From positions 226,732 through 290,731 of the forward strand of contig NZ_JAKFZS010000005.1 in NCBI RefSeq assembly GCF_021654285.1: a stretch of 64,000 nucleotides of DNA, given 5' to 3'. The notes below the pieces were generated by a model, which was not told the DNA's origin, made no database searches, and saw nothing but the letters and a program-made list of their open reading frames with translations. Position numbers and translations under genes: made by a program. This document shows, piece after piece, positions 7,905-17,581 of the stretch. The stretch is from Pseudoalteromonas luteoviolacea. GTDB lineage: Bacteria > Pseudomonadota > Gammaproteobacteria > Enterobacterales > Alteromonadaceae. Position 1 is the first letter of the stretch, and the number at the start of each line of letters is the position of its first letter.

Positions 7905-9191
7905 TTATTTCCAGCTTTTCATCTTGTGACCTTTCAATGCATAGAAAAGAATGAAGATGTAACAAGGAAATAAAATTAAATACGCACTTTGACTTGAAGC
8001 AACTGTCGCTTCAGGGCCCTTAGCTAAACCAAGGAATAAAGGACCAAACGCACCGCCAGCAATACCCATAACAAGCAGACCAGAACCAACGCTAGTCAAT
8101 TTACCGAGTCCTGACAGTGCAAGAGGCCAGATTGCAGGCCACATAATGGCATTTGCCAAACCACAGATTGCTAAAAATAGTACTGCTAACGGCATTTCAC
8201 CTGCAAATATTACATTGATTGTACTTTCTGGATTTGAAAATGCAATCGCAAAAGACAGTACCATCCCCAAAATAGCCGAAGATGCTAACGCTGTTTGTTG
8301 AGATATAACTCGAGGGATCAGTAAAATACCTAAGACATAACCAAATACCATAAAGCCCATTGTATATGAGGTCATGACCGTGTAATTATCCATACCAAAA
8401 GCAAGCGCAAATGAGCCTATAGTATCCCCTGCGATTACTTCTACAGCAACATATAAAAATAGTGCAACAACACCCAAAGCTAAATTTGGATGAGCAAGCG
8501 CTTCTCTAACAGTACCTTTTGCTCCAGACTCTTCTTCTTCAGTAATTTCAGGTAGTGGTGAAAATTTAATTGCTAATGCAAATAGGCCAATAAAGGCTGC
8601 TAACCCAAGGTATGGTAATATTAGGTTCTGAGCCATCGCATCTTTTTCTGTTTGCGTTAGTGCAGTCTCAGAAACTTCAGTAAAACCACCTAATACTAAT
8701 GCAGTAAATACGATTGGCGCGATAACACCTGCCGTTTTATTTAGGATCCCCATCAAACTGACTCGTGCCGCAGCTGACTCTTCAGGGCCTAATCTAACGA
8801 TATATGGGTTCACTGCCGTCTGTAGTAACGTTTGAGCAATACCCATGGTGAATTGTGCAATAATAAACAAGATGAAAAGCTGTGCTTTCGCTGCAGGAAT
8901 GTACAACAAAGCACTACCCATCATCATGGCAACAGATAATGCCATACCATTTTTGTAACCAATTTTCTTGATAACTTTTGCCGACGGGATTGCTGTAATC
9001 GTCACCGAAATATAAAAAGAAAACAAAACTAATGAAGCTTGAACTGAACTAAGATCAAATAACTGCTGCAAGTAAGGCATCAGTGACCCATTTAACCAAG
9101 TCACAAAACCCAAAATAAAAAACATAGCAGCAACTATGGCCAAAGGTATGGCGTTGCTTCGAGGTGTTGAATTCGACACAGTGGCTTCCAT
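7905..9191 (-). CDS. nagP: N-acetylglucosamine MFS transporter NagP
   Basis: A 428-residue major-facilitator protein with about 12 membrane helices, of the FucP/GluP sugar:cation symporter group. It opens with IPLAIVAAMFFILGFVTWLNG, containing the conserved F-x-x-G-F-x-T-W-x-N signature. Later blocks include TLLQTAVNPYIVRLGP and IMWPAIWPLALSGLGK. NagP proteins of marine Alteromonadales carry GlcNAc across the inner membrane in place of a PTS. Here it sits directly downstream of a GH20 hexosaminidase, and a NagR-type operator lies about 90 bases upstream of its ATG. This strongly supports a chitin-sugar role over fucose or glucose. Confidence 0.88.
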   Translation of the reverse strand: MEATVSNSTPRSNAIPLAIVAAMFFILGFVTWLNGSLMPYLQQLFDLSSVQASLVLFSFYISVTITAIPSAKVIKKIGYKNGMALSVAMMMGSALLYIPAAKAQLFILFIIAQFTMGIAQTLLQTAVNPYIVRLGPEESAAARVSLMGILNKTAGVIAPIVFTALVLGGFTEVSETALTQTEKDAMAQNLILPYLGLAAFIGLFALAIKFSPLPEITEEEESGAKGTVREALAHPNLALGVVALFLYVAVEVIAGDTIGSFALAFGMDNYTVMTSYTMGFMVFGYVLGILLIPRVISQQTALASSAILGMVLSFAIAFSNPESTINVIFAGEMPLAVLFLAICGLANAIMWPAIWPLALSGLGKLTSVGSGLLVMGIAGGAFGPLFLGLAKGPEATVASSQSAYLILFPCYIFILFYALKGHKMKSWK

Positions 9192-9277
9192 AAATTTTTA
9201 CTCGTTGTTAAAAGTTTATTGTTTTTTGACGGTGCTTTCGATTTATATATCACCATCTAATCGTCATGCCCGCCAAA

Positions 9278-9295
9278 AATGACAGCGCTGACATT
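9278..9295. promoter_or_regulatory. NagR-type operator upstream of nagP
   Basis: AATGACAGCGCTGACATT is an 18-bp near-palindrome. It matches the NagR operator known from Shewanella and other Alteromonadales (AATGACA-R-CGCTGTCATT) with one transposed pair in the right arm. It lies 87 bases before the nagP start. NagR, a LacI-family repressor, is not encoded in this window. Confidence 0.8.
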
Positions 9296-9319
9296 TAACT
9301 TTACGTTAATTTTACACGT

Positions 9320-9335
9320 ATTTCTAGTTAGAAAT
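9320..9335. promoter_or_regulatory. Perfect 16-bp palindrome upstream of nagP
   Basis: ATTTCTAGTTAGAAAT has two 7-bp perfect arms around GT. It sits 25 bases beyond the NagR operator, next to a minus-strand TATAAT-like box (about 9336-9341). It may be a second operator in the nagP promoter; no regulator can be named from sequence. Confidence 0.4.
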
Positions 9336-9352
9336 TATACTAAACTGGATTT

Positions 9353-9378
9353 AAAAAAGGGGCATACGCCCCTTTTTT
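9353..9378 (-). terminator. Terminator after the GH20 hexosaminidase gene
   Basis: The arms AAAAAAGGGGC and GCCCCTTTTTT enclose the loop ATAC, giving a T-run on either strand. It ends the hexosaminidase gene and makes nagP a separate transcription unit with its own promoter. Confidence 0.9.
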
Positions 9379-9399
9379 AATTTTTAGTTATCAGTAAGT

Positions 9400-11997
9400 T
9401 TACTCTAAACCTGTAATACGGCTGTACTTTTTACCGTCTAATGTGGTTCTTAGACGCACATCTGATGAGTTAGTCACTGTCATCGGACCTGAATAAGTCT
9501 GCCAGGAGTTACCGTTATCAAGGCTCACTTCAATCGTCAAAAATGAAAATGCACTGTTAGCTAGTAGCAGACCATCTTTAATTACTGCGCCTGGTACAGG
9601 CAAGTTCACATTCACACCATCTGTAACTAGCCTACCAAGCTCTTTCAACGCCAGTGCCGCTGAAAACTCTTGCCAGTCAGCAGCGCGTGCTTTTTCATTT
9701 GGCTGCTCACCTTCCCAGCTTGCTTTATGCCAAGCACGCTCAGCGACGGTCAAGACACGCGGGAACATCATTGCCATTACCTGATCTTCAGTACGGATCG
9801 TCTCAGTCCATACCTGCCCTTGCATACCCAAGATATTTTCAGGTTTTTCGAGCTTTGGTAACGGTCGACCAACAAGCGCTTCTAAATTGTCTATCGCCTC
9901 GCCATTACGTGTAAAGTCTGCATTAGCATAGACATCATCTGGCATATAGCTAAATGCTTTTTTAGTATCTGTATATCTTGCAGCCCAATAATAGCCACGT
10001 TCAGCTGGATGTGCTTCGTATGGATGGTCAAAGTATAAATGTGTACCGTGAGATAGCACGACCTGATAACCATCATTAGCCAAACGGTAAGCTCTGTCTG
10101 CTACTCCCCACTCCCAAATGTTATCCCATACGTTAGCGGTAAATACTTGATTCGGGAACTCATCACGTTTAAACGGGTTCACGCGGTCATACATCAGGCC
10201 ATCTTCCCAAGCACCTGGTGCGATCCCACGTTTAGCAAAGATTTTCGCAATGCGCTGCGTGAAGTAAGGCTTCAGATCCGCAGGTCCTGCGATGCCATTG
10301 TTCGCCTCTTTAAATAGCGCATCACATGCAGGCGATTTCGTCCAAGAACCTGCCCCGACTTCATCACCGCCAAAATGCAGATTTTCTAAGCGTGTGCCTG
10401 CTTCCCGATACATACCTTGCAGTTCATAAGTAACCTTTTCGACAAACGCATACGTCGAGTCCATACAGACATTGAATGAATTGTCTGTGTAGTTTTGTAC
10501 TGTCAAATATTCTGATTTATCTTCAGGATCACTTAATAAGAAAGCACGTGCTTCTGCTTCTTTGCCTTGCTCCATTAATCTGTGATATCTGGCTTCCATC
10601 GCTTTGATGGCTGCGCGAGCATGACCCGGACCTTCAATTTCCGGAATGATATCTATGTGTCTGGCTTTAGCAAATTTAAGTAGCTCAACAAAGTCTTCAC
10701 GTGATAAGTAGCCATTGCCTGAACCAGACTTAAATGGACCTGTACCCAACTGAGTTAACAAACACGTGCGTTCTTCTAAATCAAAGCAGCGATATCCACC
10801 AATTTCCGATAGCTCAGGCAAGCCAGGGATCTCTAAACGCCAGCCCTCATCATCTGAGAAGTGCCAGTGGAATTTATTCAACTTATAACGCGCCATTTGC
10901 TCGACGAGCTTAAACAAGGCTTCTTTACCATGGTAGTTTCGTGCATTGTCATAATGCATACCACGCCAACCGTATCTCGGTGTATCGTCAATTTCAACGT
11001 TAGGTGCTTCTACACTGCCATCTTGCATTTTCGTCAACAGCGCTAATAAGCTCTGTATTCCATAGAAAACACCCGCGTTATCAGCACCAATAATCTCTAT
11101 TTTATCGTCGTCAACTTCTAGTTTGTAGCTACCCGATTGGCGTGTATAGCGCCCTTCGTTCTCTTCAACTTTTAAGAAAACCGTCGGGGCTTTACCTGCT
11201 GTAATATGATCTGCTTTTGCATCCAATGTTAGACCAAATTCGCTTAAGTCTTCTTGGAAAACAGAAACTTCAGATTTCAAACGCCCAGCAAAGCGAATCT
11301 GCCATTTATTATCCAACTGTGCGACGCCACGATTAAAGTCTACATTTTGCGGTTTAGGAATAATGCGTTTTAGCGCCGCCTCTTTGTCGACTTTTACAGT
11401 ATGTGCATTGTGCTCATATCGCCAAGCAGCGTTCGCCAAAGGTGAGTAATCTAATGGCTCATTGTGCCTTTTAAGCTGATTTTCGCGCTCAATCGGTGCC
11501 ACAAATGACAACATATCTTCAGTATCTGTATTTGCAAAAATCACTGGGAGTGATTGACCCGATACGATAAATGCTCGAGGCATAAAATCTGTATATGCTG
11601 CAATCCATGCCGCCGCTTCAAACTCAATTTTCAGCGATTCGTTTGCAGCTAATCCGGCAAATTCAGGGGTTGGGACAAAGCGATGTAAATCGCCATTAAC
11701 ATGCTCTATGCGTAAACCAGCAGAAGCTAATGTTTTAATTTTTCGAACAGAATGTATGTAGATCTGCCAATCACTTTCACCCTTAGGTAAAGCAACATTA
11801 GAATTGTTTTTTAATGACATAGAGCCAATGAAACTACCAGCAGCACCATGGAAGTTATTTTCTACTGCAAAAGTGAGGTGTGTATCTTTAGCAAAGGCGT
11901 CTAGCTGAGGTTGAGAAAGCACTGCACTGGCGCCCCACGAGGCAGTGACCAGCGTCGTTGCAAACATATGCGCAAGCATATTTTTTCGTAGATTCAT
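9400..11997 (-). CDS. GH20 beta-N-acetylhexosaminidase (chitobiase)
   Basis: An 865-residue exported family 20 glycoside hydrolase that releases GlcNAc from chitobiose and chito-oligosaccharides. A signal peptide covers about residues 1-28. An N-terminal carbohydrate-binding chitobiase domain lies at about 30-190. The GH20b domain (PKPQNVDFNRG...) lies at about 210-340. The catalytic TIM barrel starts at RYGWRGMHYDNARNYH, and the catalytic Asp-Glu pair is in HFGGDEVGAGSW (about 545). A C-terminal Ig-like domain follows. The architecture matches chitobiases of Serratia and Vibrio. A NagR-type operator about 170 bases upstream and nagP just downstream make this a chitin-use pair. The product GlcNAc would enter through NagP. 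Confidence 0.93.
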   Translation of the reverse strand: MNLRKNMLAHMFATTLVTASWGASAVLSQPQLDAFAKDTHLTFAVENNFHGAAGSFIGSMSLKNNSNVALPKGESDWQIYIHSVRKIKTLASAGLRIEHVNGDLHRFVPTPEFAGLAANESLKIEFEAAAWIAAYTDFMPRAFIVSGQSLPVIFANTDTEDMLSFVAPIERENQLKRHNEPLDYSPLANAAWRYEHNAHTVKVDKEAALKRIIPKPQNVDFNRGVAQLDNKWQIRFAGRLKSEVSVFQEDLSEFGLTLDAKADHITAGKAPTVFLKVEENEGRYTRQSGSYKLEVDDDKIEIIGADNAGVFYGIQSLLALLTKMQDGSVEAPNVEIDDTPRYGWRGMHYDNARNYHGKEALFKLVEQMARYKLNKFHWHFSDDEGWRLEIPGLPELSEIGGYRCFDLEERTCLLTQLGTGPFKSGSGNGYLSREDFVELLKFAKARHIDIIPEIEGPGHARAAIKAMEARYHRLMEQGKEAEARAFLLSDPEDKSEYLTVQNYTDNSFNVCMDSTYAFVEKVTYELQGMYREAGTRLENLHFGGDEVGAGSWTKSPACDALFKEANNGIAGPADLKPYFTQRIAKIFAKRGIAPGAWEDGLMYDRVNPFKRDEFPNQVFTANVWDNIWEWGVADRAYRLANDGYQVVLSHGTHLYFDHPYEAHPAERGYYWAARYTDTKKAFSYMPDDVYANADFTRNGEAIDNLEALVGRPLPKLEKPENILGMQGQVWTETIRTEDQVMAMMFPRVLTVAERAWHKASWEGEQPNEKARAADWQEFSAALALKELGRLVTDGVNVNLPVPGAVIKDGLLLANSAFSFLTIEVSLDNGNSWQTYSGPMTVTNSSDVRLRTTLDGKKYSRITGLE

Positions 11998-12167
11998 ATT
12001 AGCTCCTAAAGGCTATTCCTTGAAACCACATTTTAGCAAAAGCTTTTCTCAAGCGGTGCGCAATCTGAATTATACGATTTATGATATTGCGCAGCGTTAG
12101 GAGATATGTGGCTCAAATAAATAGCATTAACCAACTTATTGTTAGCTTTTCATCATATAGAAGAAAA

Positions 12168-12185
12168 AATGACAGCGCTATCAAA
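12168..12185. promoter_or_regulatory. NagR-type operator upstream of the hexosaminidase gene
   Basis: AATGACAGCGCTATCAAA shares its first 12 bases with the operator before nagP; the right half is more degenerate. It lies 171 bases before the hexosaminidase ATG. It overlaps a possible promoter, in which minus-strand TTGATA forms the -35 and the operator falls in the spacer. Confidence 0.75.
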
Positions 12186-12210
12186 TTTTAAAAAAGCCCG
12201 TTTATTCCAC

Positions 12211-12244
12211 AAAAAAACCCGCTCAAGATTAACTCATAGCGGGT
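12211..12244 (-). terminator. Terminator after the M13 peptidase gene
   Basis: ACCCGCT / AGCGGGT arms, extended by imperfect pairing, are followed on the minus strand by seven T. Confidence 0.85.
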
Positions 12245-12264
12245 CTAGTCCATTTAATTGAGTG

Positions 12265-14328
12265 TTACCAAATCTTCACTCTTTCTTCTGGCTTTTTATA
12301 CATTCCGTCCCCTTCTTTGACATCAAAGGCTTGGTGGAATTGTGGCATGTTGGATAAAATACCAATCACGCGATACTCACTTGGCGAATGCGAGTCAGTC
12401 ATCAATCGATTTCGCAACTCTTCTTCGCGGTACTCGCGACGCCAAATTTGCCCCCATCCCATAAAGAAACGCTGCGAACCTGTGTATCCATCTATTACAG
12501 GGGCATCTTCACCACCCAGTGATAACTTATATGCTTTATAAGCAACGGTTAGACCACCTAAATCACCAATATTTTCGCCCAATGTGAGCTCACCATTGAC
12601 ATGTACATCATCAAATGGCTTGAAGCCATTAAACTGGTTAATTAGCTGTTTGCCTCTTGCTTCAAACTGCGATAAGTCACTCTCTGTCCACCAATTACGC
12701 AGATTGCCATCACCATCATATTTAGCCCCTTGGTCATCAAACCCATGACCAATTTCATGCCCTATGACAGCCCCAATCGCACCATAGTTAACCGCGTCAT
12801 CGGCATCTAAATTAAAGAATGGCGGCTGCAAGATTGCAGCTGGGAATACAATTTCATTATTTACTGGATTATAGTAAGCGTTTACTGTTTGCGGCGTCAT
12901 GTACCACCTTGAACGATCTACGGGCTTGCCCAAATCTTCGATCATTAAACGATGGGACCATTCATTGTACCTAATATAGTTACCCACTAAATCATCCGCA
13001 TTGATTTCAAGTGCGGAGTAATCACGCCACTGATCAGGGTAGCCAATCTTAGGTGTGAATTTGTTTAATTTAGCTTTAGCGGCCGTTTTCGTCTGGGCAC
13101 TCATCCACTCTAGGTCATCAATCGACTTATCAAAGCCTAAGATCAAGTTATCGACCATTTTGCTCATGCGCGCTTTTGCTTCTGGTGGAAAATGCTCTTT
13201 AACATAGATTTTGCCCAACAGTTCGCCTAACACATCGTTGCTCGCATCCGCTGCTTTTTTCCACATAGGGGATTGTGCTTCAAGTCCGCGTAACGTTTTA
13301 CCATAAAAGCCAAAATGAAGATCGACGATTTTACGCTCAAGTAGCTCAGCATAATTACTTACCAAATGGAATGTGAGGTAGGCACGCCATGCATCAATAT
13401 CCGTGTTATTCACAATGTTAGAAAGCTGTGTAAAATACGACGGCTGAGATACGATGATATCTTCGACATCAACACCTAAAGCTGCAAAGTACTCTGATAT
13501 ATCAAATCCAGCCATTTGCTTATTCAAATTACTTACAGTGAGCTTATTGTAAGTTTTAGATGCATCCCGACTATCTACACGAGTCCATTGCGCTTGAGCG
13601 ATCTGTGTCTCAAGCGCGAGTATGTCTTCTGCAGCCTTTTTTGCTCCTCTTTCATCATACCCAAATTCAAACAGCATATCAGTGATATAGACTTGATAAG
13701 CATCTCGATTATTTTTAAATTTTTCAGTATCTTTGAGGTAAAACTCTCGATCTGGTAAACCTAATCCAGATTGGTACAAATACAGAGCATTTTCCGTCGA
13801 GTTTTTAGCATCGTTATAGACGTACCAAGCAAAGGGAGTTGTGCCGCCTTGAAGTTGTAATTTAGCAATCAGCCCAGGTAACTGAGATTTATTGGTTAGC
13901 GCTTTGATAGGTGCTAAATATTGATCCATTGCTGCAACGCCAATTTCCTCTCTGGCTAGCTCATCTGTATAGCTTTTATAGAATGCACCTAGTTTATATT
14001 CATCGCTATCAGGGGAAGCAGAGGTGTCTTTTGCGGCTTTTTCTAAAATCACTTTAAGCGCAGCTTGAGATTTTTCATGAAGCTCAGTAAAAGAGCCATA
14101 ATTTGACTTGTCAGCAGGTATCTCAGTTTTTTCAAACCATTTTCCATTCACATGGCGATAGAAGTCATCTTGAGGACGAATTGATTGGTCAATGTTATCA
14201 AGCTCAATGCCTGAACTTAATACTTGTTGCTGTACAACTTTGCTCGTGTTCTCAGTTTTTGGCTGCTCACTGCAGCCAGCAAGGCCAAGTGCCAAAGCTA
14301 CACCAATTGCTGCGAATGTCTTGCGCAT
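12265..14328 (-). CDS. M13-family zinc metallopeptidase lipoprotein (neprilysin/PepO-like)
   Basis: A 687-residue M13 endopeptidase. It has a lipoprotein signal peptide with lipobox LAGC at residues 16-19. A long helical N-terminal peptidase_M13_N domain follows, then the catalytic domain. The zinc site is VIGHEIGHGFDDQG (HExxH, about residue 523), followed by ENIGDLGG carrying the third zinc ligand Glu. The C-terminus ends VKIW, as in many M13 enzymes that finish with a conserved W. It cleaves oligopeptides in the periplasm or at the outer membrane. It stands alone between mutT and the hexosaminidase operator and ends in a strong terminator. The physiological substrate is unknown. Confidence 0.93.
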   Translation of the reverse strand: MRKTFAAIGVALALGLAGCSEQPKTENTSKVVQQQVLSSGIELDNIDQSIRPQDDFYRHVNGKWFEKTEIPADKSNYGSFTELHEKSQAALKVILEKAAKDTSASPDSDEYKLGAFYKSYTDELAREEIGVAAMDQYLAPIKALTNKSQLPGLIAKLQLQGGTTPFAWYVYNDAKNSTENALYLYQSGLGLPDREFYLKDTEKFKNNRDAYQVYITDMLFEFGYDERGAKKAAEDILALETQIAQAQWTRVDSRDASKTYNKLTVSNLNKQMAGFDISEYFAALGVDVEDIIVSQPSYFTQLSNIVNNTDIDAWRAYLTFHLVSNYAELLERKIVDLHFGFYGKTLRGLEAQSPMWKKAADASNDVLGELLGKIYVKEHFPPEAKARMSKMVDNLILGFDKSIDDLEWMSAQTKTAAKAKLNKFTPKIGYPDQWRDYSALEINADDLVGNYIRYNEWSHRLMIEDLGKPVDRSRWYMTPQTVNAYYNPVNNEIVFPAAILQPPFFNLDADDAVNYGAIGAVIGHEIGHGFDDQGAKYDGDGNLRNWWTESDLSQFEARGKQLINQFNGFKPFDDVHVNGELTLGENIGDLGGLTVAYKAYKLSLGGEDAPVIDGYTGSQRFFMGWGQIWRREYREEELRNRLMTDSHSPSEYRVIGILSNMPQFHQAFDVKEGDGMYKKPEERVKIW

Positions 14329-14415
14329 ATATGTCGGCTCCTTTTAATACATATATGAATCATACCTCGCAGCACATTAGATTAGAATCTAAAGCAAGAA
14401 AACAATTGTAACGGG

Positions 14416-14811
14416 TTATTTTTGTACAGATAACGCATCAATAATAGCCACATTAGCAGCAGGAAAATCAAGTGTACGAAGTTGCTCAAAATCTACCCAC
14501 AGGCCAGGTTGGCCTTCAAGCCCTTTTGCCTCTCCAGTAAAATCTTCCACTGTATGGACAACTAAGCGTACTTGCTTATCACCATAATCATGCTCAATCG
14601 TCAGCAAATGTGTAGAGTCTGTCACATTAATTCCAATTTCTTCAGCCAACTCTCTTGCTAATGCTTGTTCTACACTCTCATCAGCTTCCACCTTTCCACC
14701 AGGAAACTCCCAAAGGCCACCTTGGTGCTGCTCATCACTTCGCTTACAAACAAAGTACTGATCCTGTTTCACTATGACACCAACAGCTACATTAACTACT
14801 TTTTTACTCAT
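14416..14811 (-). CDS. mutT: 8-oxo-dGTP diphosphatase MutT
   Basis: A 131-residue Nudix hydrolase. The Nudix box G-x5-E-x7-REU-x-EE-x-GU is complete, running from GGKVEADESV to ARELAEEIGI. Family members with the N-terminus VAVGVIVKQDQYFVCKRS and WEFPGGK upstream are MutT, which removes 8-oxo-dGTP from the nucleotide pool. It lies just downstream of secA in the same direction, an arrangement shared with many gammaproteobacteria. A terminator lies between them, so expression is at least partly independent. Confidence 0.93.
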   Translation of the reverse strand: MSKKVVNVAVGVIVKQDQYFVCKRSDEQHQGGLWEFPGGKVEADESVEQALARELAEEIGINVTDSTHLLTIEHDYGDKQVRLVVHTVEDFTGEAKGLEGQPGLWVDFEQLRTLDFPAANVAIIDALSVQK

Positions 14812-14824
14812 CTTTGCATCCCAT

Positions 14825-14851
14825 AAAAAAAGCGACCTAAGGTCGCTTTTT
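14825..14851 (-). terminator. Terminator between secA and mutT
   Basis: AGCGACC / GGTCGCT arms with loop TAA are flanked by A and T runs; on the minus strand seven T follow the stem. The hairpin lies 12 bases upstream of the mutT start, so readthrough would be needed for co-expression. Confidence 0.85.
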
Positions 14852-14872
14852 AATAAATAGCGTGCGTACTAA

Positions 14873-17581
14873 TTAGCTTAATTTGCCACAGCACTGCTTA
14901 TATTTTTTACCAGATCCACAAGGACATGGCTCGTTACGACCTACCTTAGGCTCAGCTCTTGCGGCAATTGCAGCACCTTGAGGCGCTTCACCACCGACTG
15001 TTTCAGCTTCTTCATGCTGATACTGCCTTGGCATTTGCTCACTGCGACGATGTTGTTCTTCAACTTTTTCAACGTCTTCTTCAGCACGCACTTGAACTTT
15101 GCTTAATACACCAACCACATCCACTTTCAACGTCTCTAACATGTTAGAAAACAGTTCAAATGACTCGCGCTTGTACTCTTGCTTAGGGTTCTTTTGTGCA
15201 TAACCGCGCAGGTGAATACCTTGACGTAGGTGATCCATCGCAGCTAAGTGATCTTTCCAATGCTGATCTAGGCTTTGTAGCATAACGGCTTTTTCGAAGT
15301 GACGAAGGACTTCAACACCGACTTGCTCTTCTTTTTGCTTGTATGCCTTTTCAGCTTCTTCAACAATACGTTCGCGTAGTGATTCTTCGTATAGTTTACT
15401 ATCGTCTTCAAGCCACTTAGCAATTGGTAAATCTAACAATAGATCAGACTTCAAACGCTCTTCAAGACCTGGAATATCCCACATCTCTGCCAAGCTTTGC
15501 GGTGGAATAAAGCGATCAATCGTGCCGTTGAGCACATCGCTACGGATCGCATTCACAGTTTCTGAAATATCCCCTTCTTCAAGCAGCTCATTACGCTGCT
15601 CGTATACGACTCGACGCTGATCGTTAGCAACATCATCATATTCAAGCAACTGCTTACGAATATCGAAGTTACGCGCTTCAACTTTACGCTGTGCGTTTTC
15701 AATCGCACGGTTTACCCACGGGTGCTCAATCGCTTCACCACGTTGCATACCAAGTTTGCGCATCATTGTCGTCATGCGCTCACCTGCGAAAATACGCATC
15801 AACGCATCATCCATAGACAAGTAGAATCGGCTCGAACCTGCATCACCTTGACGGCCAGAACGACCGCGCAGCTGGTTATCAATACGGCGAGATTCATGTC
15901 GCTCTGTACCAATGATATGCAGACCACCCGCCTCAAGTACCTTGTCATGAAGCTCTTTCCATTTCGCTTTCGCTTGCTCGATTTGCGCGTCTGTTGGGTT
16001 GTCGATTTTTGCAATATCGTTCTGCCAGTTACCGCCGAGTACGATATCTGTACCACGACCTGCCATATTGGTTGCAATCGTCACATTACCTGGCAAACCT
16101 GCATCTGCGATAATATCAGCTTCTTGCGCATGGAACTTAGCGTTCAGTACGTTGTGTTCAATTTTTTCTTTACGTAAGAAGTGAGATAAGTACTCAGAAC
16201 TTTCAATCGAGATAGTACCAACCAATACAGGCTGACCACGCTTCTGACAATCTCTGATGTCTGTCAGAATTGCTTCAAACTTCTCTTCTTGTGTTAGATA
16301 AACCAAGTCTGCACGATCGTCACGGATCATTGGCTTATTAGTTGGAATAACAACAGTATCAAGACCGTAGATTGACTGGAACTCAAACGCTTCAGTATCA
16401 GCAGTACCCGTCATACCTGATAGTTTGTCATAAAGACGGAAGTAGTTCTGGAATGTAATTGAAGCCAGTGTTTGGTTTTCGTTTTGAATGCGAACACCTT
16501 CTTTTGCTTCTACAGCTTGGTGCAAACCTTCAGACCAACGACGCCCTTCCATTGTACGACCGGTATGCTCATCTACGATGATAACTTCATTGTCTTTAAC
16601 AACGTAATCAACGTCTTTTTGATACAGCTTATGCGCTCGCAATGCCGCATAGACATGGCTCAAAAGCGTAATATTACCTGCTGAGTATAATGAATCGTCT
16701 TCTTCAATTAGACCATGCTTGATGAGCAGCTCTTCAACATTCACTTGACCGCGCTCTGTTAGGTGCGCTTGCTTTGACTTCTCATCAATCGTGTAGTCAC
16801 CGTCGCCTTCTACACCTTCTTCGTCTTCTTTTTCTTGTTGAACAAGTTCAGGGACGATTTTATTGATCTGTGTGTATAGCTCAGAGCTATCTTCTGCTGG
16901 GCCTGAAATAATCAACGGCGTTCTTGCTTCGTCAATTAAGATTGAGTCAACTTCATCCACAACCGCATAGTGTAATGGACGTTGCACACGCTCTTCGATA
17001 CTAAACGCCATATTGTCACGTAAGTAGTCGAATCCAAACTCGTTATTTGTGCCGTAAGTGATATCCGCTGCGTAAGCTTCTTTCTTTTGTGCTGGCATCA
17101 TGCCTGGGATGTTACACCCAACACTCAAGCCTAAAAATTCAAATAGTGGGCGATTGTTTTCAGCATCACGCTTAGCTAGATAATCGTTTACGGTAATGAC
17201 ATGAACACCTTTACCTGTTAAGCCATTCAGATATGCAGGCAAGGTCGCAGTAAGCGTTTTACCTTCACCTGTACGCATCTCAGAAATACGGCCTTGATGC
17301 AGCACCATACCACCTATCATCTGCACGTCAAAATGACGCATTTCAAAGACGCGTTTTGAGGCCTCACGAACTGTAGCGAATGCTTCAGGAAGTAATTCGT
17401 CTAAGCTGGTTCCTTGCTCAAATCTTTGTCTAAACTCTGCTGTTTTTGCTTTTAGTTCTTCATCAGATAGCTTGCTATACTGCTCTTCTAAAGCATTAAC
17501 TAAAGCGACCGTTTTGCGTAAATTTTTGATCATCCGGTCGTTACGGCTACCAAAAATCTTGGTAAAAATTTTAGTTATCAT
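14873..17581 (-). CDS. secA: Preprotein translocase ATPase SecA
   Basis: A full-length 902-residue SecA, the motor that drives unfolded preproteins through SecYEG. The Walker A motif is [13 protein letters not shown] (about 102-114). The DEAD-type Walker B is [20 protein letters not shown]. The second helicase half has [10 protein letters not shown] and the arginine-rich [11 protein letters not shown]. The C-terminal SEC-C zinc motif is [15 protein letters not shown]. The reading frame is intact. I see no good Shine-Dalgarno before the ATG at 17581; instead a 12-codon frame ends 4 bases before it. Downstream lies mutT; dciA is divergent upstream. Confidence 0.99.
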   Translation of the reverse strand: MITKIFTKIFGSRNDRMIKNLRKTVALVNALEEQYSKLSDEELKAKTAEFRQRFEQGTSLDELLPEAFATVREASKRVFEMRHFDVQMIGGMVLHQGRISEMRTGEGKTLTATLPAYLNGLTGKGVHVITVNDYLAKRDAENNRPLFEFLGLSVGCNIPGMMPAQKKEAYAADITYGTNNEFGFDYLRDNMAFSIEERVQRPLHYAVVDEVDSILIDEARTPLIISGPAEDSSELYTQINKIVPELVQQEKEDEEGVEGDGDYTIDEKSKQAHLTERGQVNVEELLIKHGLIEEDDSLYSAGNITLLSHVYAALRAHKLYQKDVDYVVKDNEVIIVDEHTGRTMEGRRWSEGLHQAVEAKEGVRIQNENQTLASITFQNYFRLYDKLSGMTGTADTEAFEFQSIYGLDTVVIPTNKPMIRDDRADLVYLTQEEKFEAILTDIRDCQKRGQPVLVGTISIESSEYLSHFLRKEKIEHNVLNAKFHAQEADIIADAGLPGNVTIATNMAGRGTDIVLGGNWQNDIAKIDNPTDAQIEQAKAKWKELHDKVLEAGGLHIIGTERHESRRIDNQLRGRSGRQGDAGSSRFYLSMDDALMRIFAGERMTTMMRKLGMQRGEAIEHPWVNRAIENAQRKVEARNFDIRKQLLEYDDVANDQRRVVYEQRNELLEEGDISETVNAIRSDVLNGTIDRFIPPQSLAEMWDIPGLEERLKSDLLLDLPIAKWLEDDSKLYEESLRERIVEEAEKAYKQKEEQVGVEVLRHFEKAVMLQSLDQHWKDHLAAMDHLRQGIHLRGYAQKNPKQEYKRESFELFSNMLETLKVDVVGVLSKVQVRAEEDVEKVEEQHRRSEQMPRQYQHEEAETVGGEAPQGAAIAARAEPKVGRNEPCPCGSGKKYKQCCGKLS

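Noticed and set aside
15722..16177. Plus-strand frame of 151 codons inside secA
   Set aside because: Antisense to strongly conserved SecA motor coding sequence; low-complexity composition and no ribosome site or family resemblance.
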